Below are positions 1 through 5,594 of a DNA stretch of 5,841 nucleotides, one piece after another (the first letter of the stretch is position 1; the number at the start of each line of letters is the position of its first letter). The DNA comes from an uncultured bacterium. GTDB taxonomy: Bacteria > Patescibacteriota > Minisyncoccia > Spechtbacterales > HO2-43-30. The DNA is taken from assembly GCA_913054525.1 (NCBI GenBank), contig CAJXHR010000048.1, positions 1 to 5,841 on the forward strand. Direction: 5' to 3'. The notes beneath the pieces were generated by a model. That model saw only the letters and a program-made list of their open reading frames with translations. It was not told the origin of the DNA and made no database searches. The translations under genes were made by a program, and so were the position numbers.

Positions 1-118
1 CCCACTGAAGATTTGGGTATTTACGTACTTTATGAGTAGGGTTATAATTACCCCGAAGAAGCTTGCGCTTCCATTCCATTTGAGATTGTTTGCCGCATAG
101 CGGGCAACCTGTTGGCAT
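1..118 (-). CDS. rpmB: Large-subunit ribosomal protein L28, N-terminal part (cut by window edge)
   Basis: Reading the minus strand from an ATG at 118-116 gives 39 open codons that run off the left edge. The protein begins MPTGCPLCGKQSQ and continues to RGNYNPTHKVRKYPNLQW. The early CPLCGK motif and the basic stretch ending in PNLQ match the N-terminal half of bacterial L28, where a C-x-x-(C/T)-G-K start and a (R/K)-x-x-PN(L/I)Q motif are typical. The CxxC pair suggests the zinc-binding (C+) form, but the second cysteine pair would lie outside the window. L28 is a small structural protein of the 50S subunit. The gene is divergent from the M50 protease and has its own promoter about 10 bases upstream. 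The call rests on motif recognition in a short fragment; another small zinc-ribbon protein is less likely. Confidence 0.72.
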   Translation of the reverse strand, partial: MPTGCPLCGKQSQMEWKRKLLRGNYNPTHKVRKYPNLQW

Positions 119-146
119 AATGAGTCAGTATATCATTTTTTAAAAT
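116..146 (+). promoter_or_regulatory. Weak candidate promoter elements for the M50 protease gene
   Basis: Two -10-like hexamers lie before the protease start: CATAAT at 116-121 (5 of 6) and TAAAAT at 141-146 (5 of 6). Use of the second would place the transcription start near 153, directly at the ATG at 154. Neither has a convincing -35 at normal spacing, and the A/T-rich stretch makes chance matches likely. No AGGAGG-like sequence precedes the ATG. Confidence 0.25.
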
Positions 147-154
147 TTTTGCAA
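127..154 (-). promoter_or_regulatory. Candidate promoter of rpmB, giving a nearly leaderless transcript
   Basis: On the minus strand there is an extended -10 element TGATATACT, whose hexamer TATACT lies at 132-127. Sixteen bases upstream is a -35-like TTGCAA at 154-149 (4 of 6 matches). Transcription would start near base 120, about 2 bases before the ATG at 118. No Shine-Dalgarno sequence fits in that space. The -35 overlaps the start codon of the divergent protease gene, so the two genes share control DNA. Confidence 0.5.
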
Positions 155-789
155 TGGGAGATTTCAATATACTTATATTTCAACTGTCAATCCTTCTGAT
201 GTCTGTTGTAATACACGAGGTGTCGCATGGCATGGTGGCTTTGTGGCAGGGAGATCCGACGGCAAAGCTGATGGGGCGGCTAACACTAAATCCTATCAAG
301 CATCTGGATGTTTGGGGCTCTTTTCTTGTGCCGCTGATGCTTTTTGTATTTTCCGGTGGAAATTATCTTTTCGGCTGGGCAAAGCCGGTACCGTATAATC
401 CCTACAATTTGCGCAATCAAAAATGGGGCGCGGCGATGGTGGGAGCGGCCGGGCCTATATCTAATTTTGTTATAGCCATAGTTTTCGGCATCGCGCTTAG
501 ATTTTTCCCGGTAGCGTCCGATTTGGCATTCATGCAAAATCTTTTTCAGGTTTTCATTATCATAGTGATGATAAATATTCTGCTTGGCGTCTTCAATCTT
601 ATGCCTATTCCGCCGCTTGACGGGTCAAAACTGCTTTTTTCAATCCTCCCGCCGCATATGAGCCATATCCAGCAAATGCTTGAGCGATATGGATTTATAA
701 TTTTGCTGTTCTTTATCTTCTTCGCATTTCAAGTAATATTCCCCATAGTCGGCGGCCTGTTTCATCTTATAACCGGGATGAGTATATAG
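154..789 (+). CDS. Site-2 protease family (peptidase M50) membrane metalloprotease, no PDZ domain
   Basis: This is a complete 211-aa, very hydrophobic protein. M50 proteases cleave substrates within the membrane using zinc. The zinc-binding HEVSH (HExxH) is at residues 21-25, inside the first membrane segment. FGWAKPVP at 73-80 is the conserved loop of the minimal M50 subfamily. A GPISNF segment at 100-105 in the second core helix and NLMPIPPLDG at 148-157, with Asp156 as the third metal ligand, complete the catalytic core. A further hydrophobic segment lies at about 180-205. All catalytic residues are present, so the enzyme should be active. There is no PDZ domain, unlike RseP, and the length fits the small YwhC/Rip3-core type. 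The substrate cannot be told. The ATG at 154 is the only start that keeps the HExxH helix intact. It stands alone between rpmB (divergent) and the str operon, and is probably not co-regulated with the latter because terminator-like structures intervene. Confidence 0.93.
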   Translation: MGDFNILIFQLSILLMSVVIHEVSHGMVALWQGDPTAKLMGRLTLNPIKHLDVWGSFLVPLMLFVFSGGNYLFGWAKPVPYNPYNLRNQKWGAAMVGAAGPISNFVIAIVFGIALRFFPVASDLAFMQNLFQVFIIIVMINILLGVFNLMPIPPLDGSKLLFSILPPHMSHIQQMLERYGFIILLFFIFFAFQVIFPIVGGLFHLITGMSI

Positions 790-803
790 AATTTGGCGTT
801 TCT

Positions 804-835
804 GCCCAAAAACCCTAAGCAGGGGCTTTTATTTT
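804..835 (+). terminator. Probable weak intrinsic terminator of the M50 gene
   Basis: Beginning 14 bases after the stop codon, GCCC (804-807) can pair with GGGC (823-826), or alternatively CCCT with AGGG closing an AAGC loop. A T-rich run TTTTATTTT follows at 827-835. The stem is short and imperfect, so termination is likely but not certain. The T-run overlaps the left arm of the larger inverted repeat that follows, which could contribute. Confidence 0.4.
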
Positions 836-875
836 CAACGGCTCAACACTTTTAAAGTATTGAGCCGTTGAAAAT
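831..875. repeat. Perfect 16-bp inverted repeat between the protease gene and the str promoter
   Basis: The left arm ATTTTCAACGGCTCAA (831-846) is the exact reverse complement of the right arm at 860-875. The inner bases ACTTT and AAAGT can extend pairing past one mismatch, giving a hairpin of about 20 bp. No T-run follows on the plus strand, so it is not a classical intrinsic terminator of the protease gene. The right arm ends 20 bases before the -35 box of the str promoter. It may protect a transcript end, stop transcription by other means, or bind a protein; the sequence does not decide. Confidence 0.75.
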
Positions 876-879
876 ATTG

Positions 880-896
880 ACCGAGCTGGACTCGGT
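880..896. promoter_or_regulatory. Small dyad touching the -35 box of the str promoter
   Basis: ACCGAG (880-885) and CTCGGT (891-896) form a perfect 6-bp inverted repeat around a 5-base centre. The last base of the dyad is the first T of the TTGACA box. Such a position would suit an activator site or operator, but a 6-bp dyad also occurs by chance, so the regulatory reading is speculative. Confidence 0.3.
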
Positions 897-924
897 TGAC
901 AGCAATGCGTTTCTAAACTAATAT
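896..924 (+). promoter_or_regulatory. Promoter of the str operon (rpsL-rpsG-fusA)
   Basis: A perfect -35 hexamer TTGACA lies at 896-901. After exactly 17 bases comes a -10-like TAATAT at 919-924 (4 of 6 matches). The predicted start of transcription is about base 931, only 3 bases before the rpsL ATG at 934. This implies a leaderless or almost leaderless mRNA. It is the best-matching sigma-70-type promoter in the window by -35 box and spacing, as expected for a highly expressed operon. Confidence 0.6.
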
Positions 925-933
925 GTCCTTAAT

Positions 934-1347
934 ATGCCAACAGTTCATCAACTGATTAAAAATCCTAGAAAGAAGACAAAGAAAAAAACAAAAGCGCCGG
1001 CGCTTGCGCGCGGATTTAACGCACTAAAGAACAAGCCCAAAAAATACTGGTCGCCTTTTAAGCGCGGTGTGTGCACAAGGGTAACAACAGTAACGCCAAA
1101 GAAGCCGAACTCGGCTCTCCGGAAAGTCGCGCGTGTGCGTCTCACGAACGGTATGGAGGTCACAGCGTATATCCCCGGCGAAGGACATACTCTTCAGGAG
1201 CACTCCGTTGTGCTTATCCGCGGCGGAAGGGTGAAGGACTTGCCCGGAGTGCGCTACCATATAGTAAGAGGAGTGCTTGATACGGGAGGCGTTGAGGGTA
1301 GAAAACAGCGAAGAAGTAAATACGGGACTAAACAGCCAAAAGAATAA
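934..1347 (+). CDS. rpsL: Small-subunit ribosomal protein S12
   Basis: This 137-aa protein matches S12 along its whole length. S12 sits at the 30S decoding centre and monitors codon-anticodon pairing. Recognisable parts are the KRGVCTRV strand (43-50), [11 protein letters not shown] (54-64), the [20 protein letters not shown] segment (82-101) and [12 protein letters not shown] (102-113). Compared with the 124-aa E. coli protein it has a longer loop near residues 26-42, as in the Bacillus type. Lys56 and Lys101, equivalent to the E. coli streptomycin-resistance positions, are the usual sensitive residues. Asp102 corresponds to the aspartate that RimO methylthiolates in other bacteria. The start gives the canonical MPTVHQLI N-terminus. 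It is the first gene of the operon, with no Shine-Dalgarno sequence; the promoter suggests translation from a near-leaderless mRNA. Confidence 0.98.
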   Translation: MPTVHQLIKNPRKKTKKKTKAPALARGFNALKNKPKKYWSPFKRGVCTRVTTVTPKKPNSALRKVARVRLTNGMEVTAYIPGEGHTLQEHSVVLIRGGRVKDLPGVRYHIVRGVLDTGGVEGRKQRRSKYGTKQPKE

Positions 1348-1353
1348 AAAATA

Positions 1354-1821
1354 ATGAGACGACGACGACAACCAAAAAAAGAAATACTTCCCGACTCAAA
1401 GTTTGGCAACCCCATTGTTGCTAAGCTTATTAACTATATAATGTGTGACGGAAAAAAGAGCGTTGCAGTGGGCGTGGTCTACGACGCTTTTGATATTGTT
1501 TCAAAAAAGACAAAAAAAGAACCGCTTGATATTTTTGATGAGGCAATAAAAAATACCTCGCCTATGCTTGAGGTAAAATCAAAAAGAGTCGGGGGCGCCA
1601 ACTACCAAGTGCCAAGGCAGGTAAAAGGCGACAGACGTCTTACTCTTTCGTTAAGGTGGATTATACTAGCGGCACGTTCCAGAAAGGGACAAAGAATGGC
1701 CGAGAAATTGGCTGATGAAATTATGCAGGCGGCCCAGAATACGGGCACTGCGGTAAAGAAAAAAGACGATACTCATCGAATGGCGCAGGCGAACAGGGCT
1801 TTCGCGCATTTTGGCTGGTAG
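1354..1821 (+). CDS. rpsG: Small-subunit ribosomal protein S7
   Basis: This 155-aa protein has normal S7 length. S7 binds the 3' major domain of 16S rRNA, nucleates assembly of the 30S head and lies near the E site. Typical parts are the basic N-terminus RRRRQPKKEILPDSKFGNP (2-20), DGKKS (32-36), EVKSKRVGGANYQVP (73-87), LRWI (100-103), GTAVKKKDDTHRMA (131-144) and the C-terminal AFAHFGW (149-155). The start is 6 bases after the rpsL stop, within an A-rich stretch and without a recognisable Shine-Dalgarno sequence, so translation probably depends on coupling to rpsL. In E. coli S7 is the translational repressor of this operon, acting at the rpsL-rpsG junction. Here the junction is only 6 bases, so that control element cannot be present in its E. 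coli form. Confidence 0.98.
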   Translation: MRRRRQPKKEILPDSKFGNPIVAKLINYIMCDGKKSVAVGVVYDAFDIVSKKTKKEPLDIFDEAIKNTSPMLEVKSKRVGGANYQVPRQVKGDRRLTLSLRWIILAARSRKGQRMAEKLADEIMQAAQNTGTAVKKKDDTHRMAQANRAFAHFGW

Positions 1822-1824
1822 AAC

Positions 1825-3927
1825 ATGAGGGAATATCCGATAGAAAAAAACAGAGACATAGGCATTATTGCTCATATAGACGCCGGTAAGACCACGGTTA
1901 CCGAGCGTATTTTGTTTTACACGGGGATTTCTCACAGAATCGGCGAGGTGCACGAAGGGCAGGCAATTATGGACTGGATGGAGCAGGAAAGAGAGAGGGG
2001 CATTACGATAACCGCGGCGGCCACTACGTGTTTTTGGGTTCCCCGCCCATATCCCAAGGACGATAAAGCCAACGAGTACCGTATAAATATTATAGATACG
2101 CCGGGGCATGTTGATTTTACGGTGGAAGTCGAGAGATCGATGCGCGTACTTGACGGCGGAGTCGTCGTCTTCGACGGAGTGGCGGGAGTAGAGCCGCAAT
2201 CCGAGACGGTCTGGCATCAGGCCGACAAATACAATGTCCCAAGAATCTGTTTTATAAACAAGCTGGATCGCGTGGGAGCAAGCTTCGATAAAAGCTATGA
2301 GTCAATTGTTGATCGCCTTACTAAAAATACTGTGATTATCCAGCTCCCAATTGGCTTGGAGGCGTCTTTTGAGGGAGTGGTTGACTTGCTGGAGCAAAAG
2401 GCCTTTAGATTCTCCGGAGAGCATGGGGAGAAAATAGAAGAAGGCGAAATCCCGGACGACATGAAAGATAAGGTGAAAAAACAGCGCGAAAAACTCGTTG
2501 AAAAAATTGCGGAGCAAGACGATACTCTAACCGGAAAATATCTTGCCGGGGAAGAGATCGATGCGGAAGATCTGCGCCGCGTACTGCGCCAAGCTACTAT
2601 AGACAATAATCTCATCCCTGTGCTTTGCGGCAGTGCGTTGAAGAATAAAGGAGTCCAGCTTTTACTTGATGCTGTCGTGAACTATCTTCCCTCGCCGGCG
2701 GATGTGCCGGCGGTCCGGGGAGAAGACCCCAGGACATCAGAAGAAATTACAAGGGAACCGCGAGACGACGAAAAGTTCGCCGCACTTGCGTTCAAAATAG
2801 CCACCGATCCATTCATAGGCCAGCTTGTATATTTTCGGGTTTATTCAGGTACCTTGGGAAAAGGATCTTATGTCCTTAACGCCACAACGGGCGATAAAGA
2901 ACGGCTAGGCAGAATAGTCCGAATGCACGCAAACCGCAGAGAAGAGGTGGACAGTATTTATGCGGGAGAAATTGGAGCGGCTGTCGGCCTAAAAAAAACG
3001 ACAACCGGGGACACGTTATGCGATCCGGATAACCCGATTATTCTTGAAAAGATTGTCTTTCCCGAACCTGTAATATCTATACGCATCGAGCCCAAGACAA
3101 AAGCGGACCAGGAGAAGATGAGCTTGGCGCTCCACCGGCTTTCGGAAGAGGACCCTACATTCAAGGTGCAGACGGACCAAGAGACCGGGGACACTATAAT
3201 ATCCGGAATGGGGGAGCTACATCTTGAGATAATAGTAGACAGAATGCTTCGCGAGTTTACCGTTGGGGCAAATATCGGCCAGCCGCAGGTAGCGTATCGC
3301 GAAACAATAAAGAAAGAAGCAGAAGCCGAAGGCAAATATATCCGCCAGTCCGGAGGGCGGGGACAATATGGACACGTGCGTATTCGCGTAGAGCCCCTTG
3401 AGCAGGGGGCAGGATTTGAGTTTGCAGACGAAATAAAAGGAGGCATTATTCCCAAGGAATTTATATCTGCTGTTGAAAAAGGAATTCGCGAGGCCCTGGA
3501 AAGAGGTGTTCTCGCCGGATACCATTTAATAGATATAAGGGCCACGCTTTATGATGGATCCTATCATGATGTTGACTCTTCGGAGGCCGCGTTTAAAATT
3601 GCAGGATCAATGGCCGTGCAGGCGGCCGCAAGAAGCGCTGACCTTGTACTGCTTGAGCCAATAATGGGAGTAGAAGTTGTTGTGCCGGAGGATTTTATAG
3701 GAGATGTTACCGGAGATTTGTCGGCGCGCCGCGCGACTATTGAAGAAATGGGAGAAAGGGGTAATATGAAGACAGTGAGAGCGACCTCTCCGCTTGCCAA
3801 TATGTTTGGCTACGCGACTCATCTTCGCTCCATGACTCAAGGTCGAGGATCATATACTATGGAATTCTCACATTATGCTGAAGTGCCCGGCAATGTGGCA
3901 CAGGAGATAATTGAAGGGAAACAATAA
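1825..3927 (+). CDS. fusA: Translation elongation factor G
   Basis: This 700-aa GTPase moves tRNAs and mRNA through the ribosome after each peptide bond and helps in ribosome recycling. The G domain shows all motifs: AHIDAGKTT (16-24, P-loop), RGITI (58-62, switch I), DTPGH (91-95, with catalytic-type His95), NKLD (145-148) and GSAL (269-272). Domain II begins near 315 ([17 protein letters not shown]). Domain III contains SEEDPTFKV (440-448) and the GMGELHLE motif (461-468). Domain IV has [12 protein letters not shown] (507-518) and the tip loop [11 protein letters not shown] (580-590), with His581 at the tRNA-contacting end. Domain V ends in [14 protein letters not shown]. The insertion between switch I and DTPGH (about 71-86) is slightly longer than in E. 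coli. Full motifs indicate the standard EF-G1, not the divergent EF-G2. It starts 3 bases after the rpsG stop, without a Shine-Dalgarno sequence, which points to translational coupling. Confidence 0.99.
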   Translation: MREYPIEKNRDIGIIAHIDAGKTTVTERILFYTGISHRIGEVHEGQAIMDWMEQERERGITITAAATTCFWVPRPYPKDDKANEYRINIIDTPGHVDFTVEVERSMRVLDGGVVVFDGVAGVEPQSETVWHQADKYNVPRICFINKLDRVGASFDKSYESIVDRLTKNTVIIQLPIGLEASFEGVVDLLEQKAFRFSGEHGEKIEEGEIPDDMKDKVKKQREKLVEKIAEQDDTLTGKYLAGEEIDAEDLRRVLRQATIDNNLIPVLCGSALKNKGVQLLLDAVVNYLPSPADVPAVRGEDPRTSEEITREPRDDEKFAALAFKIATDPFIGQLVYFRVYSGTLGKGSYVLNATTGDKERLGRIVRMHANRREEVDSIYAGEIGAAVGLKKTTTGDTLCDPDNPIILEKIVFPEPVISIRIEPKTKADQEKMSLALHRLSEEDPTFKVQTDQETGDTIISGMGELHLEIIVDRMLREFTVGANIGQPQVAYRETIKKEAEAEGKYIRQSGGRGQYGHVRIRVEPLEQGAGFEFADEIKGGIIPKEFISAVEKGIREALERGVLAGYHLIDIRATLYDGSYHDVDSSEAAFKIAGSMAVQAAARSADLVLLEPIMGVEVVVPEDFIGDVTGDLSARRATIEEMGERGNMKTVRATSPLANMFGYATHLRSMTQGRGSYTMEFSHYAEVPGNVAQEIIEGKQ

Positions 3928-3931
3928 ATCC

Positions 3932-4183
3932 ATGTGGAATAGTATTAAATCAATTTTAAAGGACAACGCATCGAAATGCCTGATAATCGAGGACGGCGAG
4001 CCAAAGTATATTGTCTTGCCCTTCGAAGAATACCAACAGTTGATAGGAGCCGAAAAAAATAGTATAGTGGAGGAAAATTTTGAAGAAGAAAAAGTAAATG
4101 GCGAGATCCAGGAATTTCAGACGGAAAAAGAGGAAGCGGAGTCTGTAGGGCCTACCATAAGATTAGAGGACTTGCCGTTTTAG
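3932..4183 (+). CDS. Small acidic protein of unknown function with a Phd/YefM antitoxin-like N-terminus
   Basis: This 83-aa protein begins 4 bases after the fusA stop. The ATG at 3932 is preferred over an in-frame TTG at 3911 that would overlap fusA. A purine-rich GAAGGGA lies about 12 bases upstream and is the nearest thing to a Shine-Dalgarno sequence in the window. Residues 15-38 (KCLIIEDGEPKYIVLP then FEEYQQLI) resemble the beta-strand/turn/helix pattern of Phd/YefM antitoxins (I-x-x-x-G-x-P-x-x-V-L-x-x-x-x-Y-x-x-L). Residues 41-71 are a Glu/Lys-rich, probably disordered tail. The protein ends in IRLEDLPF. No toxin gene is next to it, so a toxin-antitoxin role is not supported. Its position implies co-expression with EF-G and the ribosomal proteins. 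It may be a lineage-specific operon partner. The gene looks real from spacing, the open frame and the hairpin at its stop; its function is unknown. Confidence 0.8.
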   Translation: MWNSIKSILKDNASKCLIIEDGEPKYIVLPFEEYQQLIGAEKNSIVEENFEEEKVNGEIQEFQTEKEEAESVGPTIRLEDLPF

Positions 4184-4210
4184 CCTGCCTCGCCGGCAGG
4201 CAGGGGTTTT
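4183..4210 (+). terminator. GC-rich hairpin terminator closing the rpsL-rpsG-fusA-small ORF unit
   Basis: GCCTGCC (4183-4189) pairs perfectly with GGCAGGC (4195-4201) around the loop TCGCC. A shifted register, CCTGCCT with AGGCAGG, is also possible. The stem is followed by AGGGG and four T's (4207-4210). The first base of the stem is the last base of the small ORF's TAG. The short T-run makes termination likely but possibly partial. The CCTGCC/GGCAGG dyad may also be a dispersed genomic repeat. Confidence 0.55.
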
Positions 4211-4215
4211 CAATT

Positions 4216-4255
4216 GCTATTATCTATTGACTAAATAGCGATATTTGTATAAACT
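4216..4255 (+). promoter_or_regulatory. Candidate promoter of tuf-rpsJ
   Basis: A -35-like TTGACT (4227-4232, 5 of 6) is followed by TATAAA (4248-4253, 5 of 6) at 15 bases, or TAAACT (4250-4255, 4 of 6) at 17 bases. Transcription would begin near 4260, giving a tuf leader of about 105 bases, in contrast to the near-leaderless str promoter. The -35 box sits inside a 6-bp dyad, GCTATT (4216-4221) and AATAGC (4234-4239), which could be an operator or chance. The position after a terminator-like hairpin supports a separate tuf unit. Confidence 0.4.
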
Positions 4256-4276
4256 AAACTTTGTGCAATTAAAATA

Positions 4277-4346
4277 ATTAGTTTCATTAGTTTCATTAGC
4301 TTTATTAGCTTTTTGGGGATTTACCTACAAAGCTAACGAAGCTAAC
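4277..4346 (+). repeat. 9-base tandem repeats with facing inverted copies in the tuf leader
   Basis: Four head-to-tail 9-base units occur: ATTAGTTTC twice (4277-4294), then ATTAGCTTT twice (4295-4312). After 16 bases come two inverted units, AAAGCTAAC (4329-4337) and GAAGCTAAC (4338-4346). Bases 4296-4312 can pair with 4329-4345 with one G-U wobble and one A-C mismatch. Because the units are tandem, 4287-4303 can pair equally well with the same right arm. The transcript could thus form a roughly 17-bp hairpin in two registers. No T-run follows, so it is not an intrinsic terminator. The interval to the tuf ATG shows no Shine-Dalgarno sequence. Possible roles are translational control of tuf, mRNA stabilisation or a remnant of a mobile repeat. 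Confidence 0.75.
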
Positions 4347-4366
4347 TAGCCAGTGAAATTAGCAAC

Positions 4367-5563
4367 ATGGCAGTAGAAAAATTTGAGAGGACAAAGCCAC
4401 ATATTAATGTAGGGACCATTGGGCACGTCGACCATGGCAAGACCACCCTTACCGCGGCTATTTTGCATTACGCAAAATTAAAAGGATTGAGGGCATCGGA
4501 CAAAGGAGTCGATCAGATTGACGCGGCTCCGGAAGAAAAGGCGAGAGGCATTACAATCGCCCTTGCGCATGTTGAATACGAGAGCGAAAACAGGCACTAC
4601 GCTCATATAGATGCGCCTGGACACGCCGACTATATCAAGAACATGATTACCGGCGCCGCCCAGATGGACGGGGCAGTACTAGTTGTTTCCGCAGCTGACG
4701 GTCCCATGCCTCAAACCCGCGAGCATATACTTTTAGCTCGCCAGGTCGGAGTACCCTCAGTTGCCGTGTTTTTGAATAAAGTAGACCAGGTTGATGACCC
4801 GGAGCTCATAGAGCTTGTGGAAACGGAGATTAGAGAGCTTCTTACAAAATATGAATTTGACGGAGAAAAAACCCCGATAATTAAGGGCTCTGCTCTGCAG
4901 GCGCTTGGGGCATCTTCGGCCGATGAAGAGGCAGTAAAGCCGATAGCAGAGCTTTTGGCTGCAATGGACGATTATTTTGTAATCCCTGAGCGCGAAGTGG
5001 ACAAACCATTCCTAATGCCCGTAGAAGACATCTTTTCCATTGAAGGCAGGGGAACAGTAGTCACAGGGAGGATTGAAAGAGGAAGGATAAAAGTTGGAGA
5101 GGACATAGAGATAGTGGGAATACGCGCCACACAAAAAACCGCAGTTACAGGAGTTGAGATGTTCAACAAATCCCTTGATGATGGCATGGCAGGAGATAAT
5201 GTCGGTCTTTTGCTTCGAGGCCTTAAGAAAGAAGATGTAGAAAGAGGCCAGGTATTGGCGGCTCCGGGAAGCCTTGCTCCTAATACAGAGTTTGAAGGCG
5301 AAGTATATATCCTTACAAAGGAAGAGGGCGGCAGGCATACTCCGTTTTTTACGGGATACAAGCCACAGTTTTATTTGAGAACAACGGATGTAACAGGAGA
5401 TGTTACGCTGCCTGAGGGTACGGAAATGGTAATGCCTGGTGACACCGTAAATTTCAAAGTAAAGCTAGTAGTACCGATTGCTCTTGAGACGCAGCAGAGG
5501 TTCGCCATACGAGAGGGTGGCAAGACTGTCGGAGCAGGAGTAGTAACTAAAATAATAAGTTAA
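4367..5563 (+). CDS. tuf: Translation elongation factor Tu
   Basis: This 398-aa GTPase delivers aminoacyl-tRNA to the ribosomal A site; the length is close to E. coli EF-Tu (394). The G domain has GHVDHGKTT (19-27), RGITI (60-64), DAPGH (82-86, with catalytic His86), NKVD (137-140) and GSAL (174-177). Domain II starts near 211 ([20 protein letters not shown], then VVTGR). Domain III carries [16 protein letters not shown] (321-336), the RTTDVTG segment and the C-terminal [16 protein letters not shown] (378-393). The usual Cys of DCPGH is Ala83. The ATG at 4367 gives the standard N-terminus [20 protein letters not shown]. No Shine-Dalgarno sequence precedes it; the leader instead carries the repeat hairpin. 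It is separated from fusA by the small ORF, a probable terminator and a candidate promoter, so it can be expressed independently. rpsJ follows after 31 bases and is probably co-transcribed. Confidence 0.99.
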   Translation: MAVEKFERTKPHINVGTIGHVDHGKTTLTAAILHYAKLKGLRASDKGVDQIDAAPEEKARGITIALAHVEYESENRHYAHIDAPGHADYIKNMITGAAQMDGAVLVVSAADGPMPQTREHILLARQVGVPSVAVFLNKVDQVDDPELIELVETEIRELLTKYEFDGEKTPIIKGSALQALGASSADEEAVKPIAELLAAMDDYFVIPEREVDKPFLMPVEDIFSIEGRGTVVTGRIERGRIKVGEDIEIVGIRATQKTAVTGVEMFNKSLDDGMAGDNVGLLLRGLKKEDVERGQVLAAPGSLAPNTEFEGEVYILTKEEGGRHTPFFTGYKPQFYLRTTDVTGDVTLPEGTEMVMPGDTVNFKVKLVVPIALETQQRFAIREGGKTVGAGVVTKIIS

Positions 5564-5566
5564 TTG

Positions 5567-5585
5567 CTTAGCGCTAAGCGCTAAG
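5567..5585 (+). repeat. Small hairpin between tuf and rpsJ
   Basis: CTTAGCG (5567-5573) pairs perfectly with CGCTAAG (5579-5585) around the loop CTAAG. The same bases contain a 12-base perfect palindrome CTTAGCGCTAAG (5567-5578) and a tandem duplication of AGCGCTA (5570-5583). There is no T-run, so it is not a terminator. It ends 9 bases before the rpsJ start, where a ribosome-binding site would normally lie, so it could influence translation of S10 or act as an RNA-processing site. Confidence 0.6.
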
Positions 5586-5594
5586 ATTATCTTG

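Noticed and set aside
831..875. Classical intrinsic terminator of the M50 gene at the long inverted repeat.
   Set aside because: No T-run follows the right arm on the plus strand; the weaker stem at 804-826 with its T-rich tail fits better.
1096..1260. Streptomycin-resistance substitutions in S12.
   Set aside because: The lysines equivalent to the classical resistance positions (Lys56 and Lys101 here) and the PNSALRK and DLPG motifs are the ordinary sensitive form.
1666..2217. A 183-aa minus-strand frame across the rpsG-fusA junction.
   Set aside because: It is antisense to two unmistakable genes, with no recognisable domain or promoter.
2958..3545. A 195-aa open frame on the minus strand inside fusA.
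   Set aside because: It lies wholly antisense to conserved EF-G coding sequence; its Ser/Pro/Ile-rich composition is what reverse reading of such codons gives, and no family is recognisable.
3911..3931. An upstream TTG start would lengthen the small ORF by 7 residues and overlap the end of fusA.
   Set aside because: The ATG at 3932 has normal spacing after the fusA stop and a purine-rich site upstream; the added residues repeat fusA coding bases and look like read-back.
4277..4346. A CRISPR-like array in the tuf leader.
   Set aside because: Units are 9 bases, directly abutting without spacers, and the later units are inverted.
3932..4366. A toxin-antitoxin module based on the Phd-like small ORF.
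   Set aside because: No toxin-like frame is adjacent on either strand; the next gene is tuf. Only a solo antitoxin-like protein can be supported.
154..5563. UGA recoded as glycine or tryptophan, as in some CPR lineages.
   Set aside because: All complete genes read through with the standard code, with no internal TGA and stops only at TAA or TAG in the expected places.
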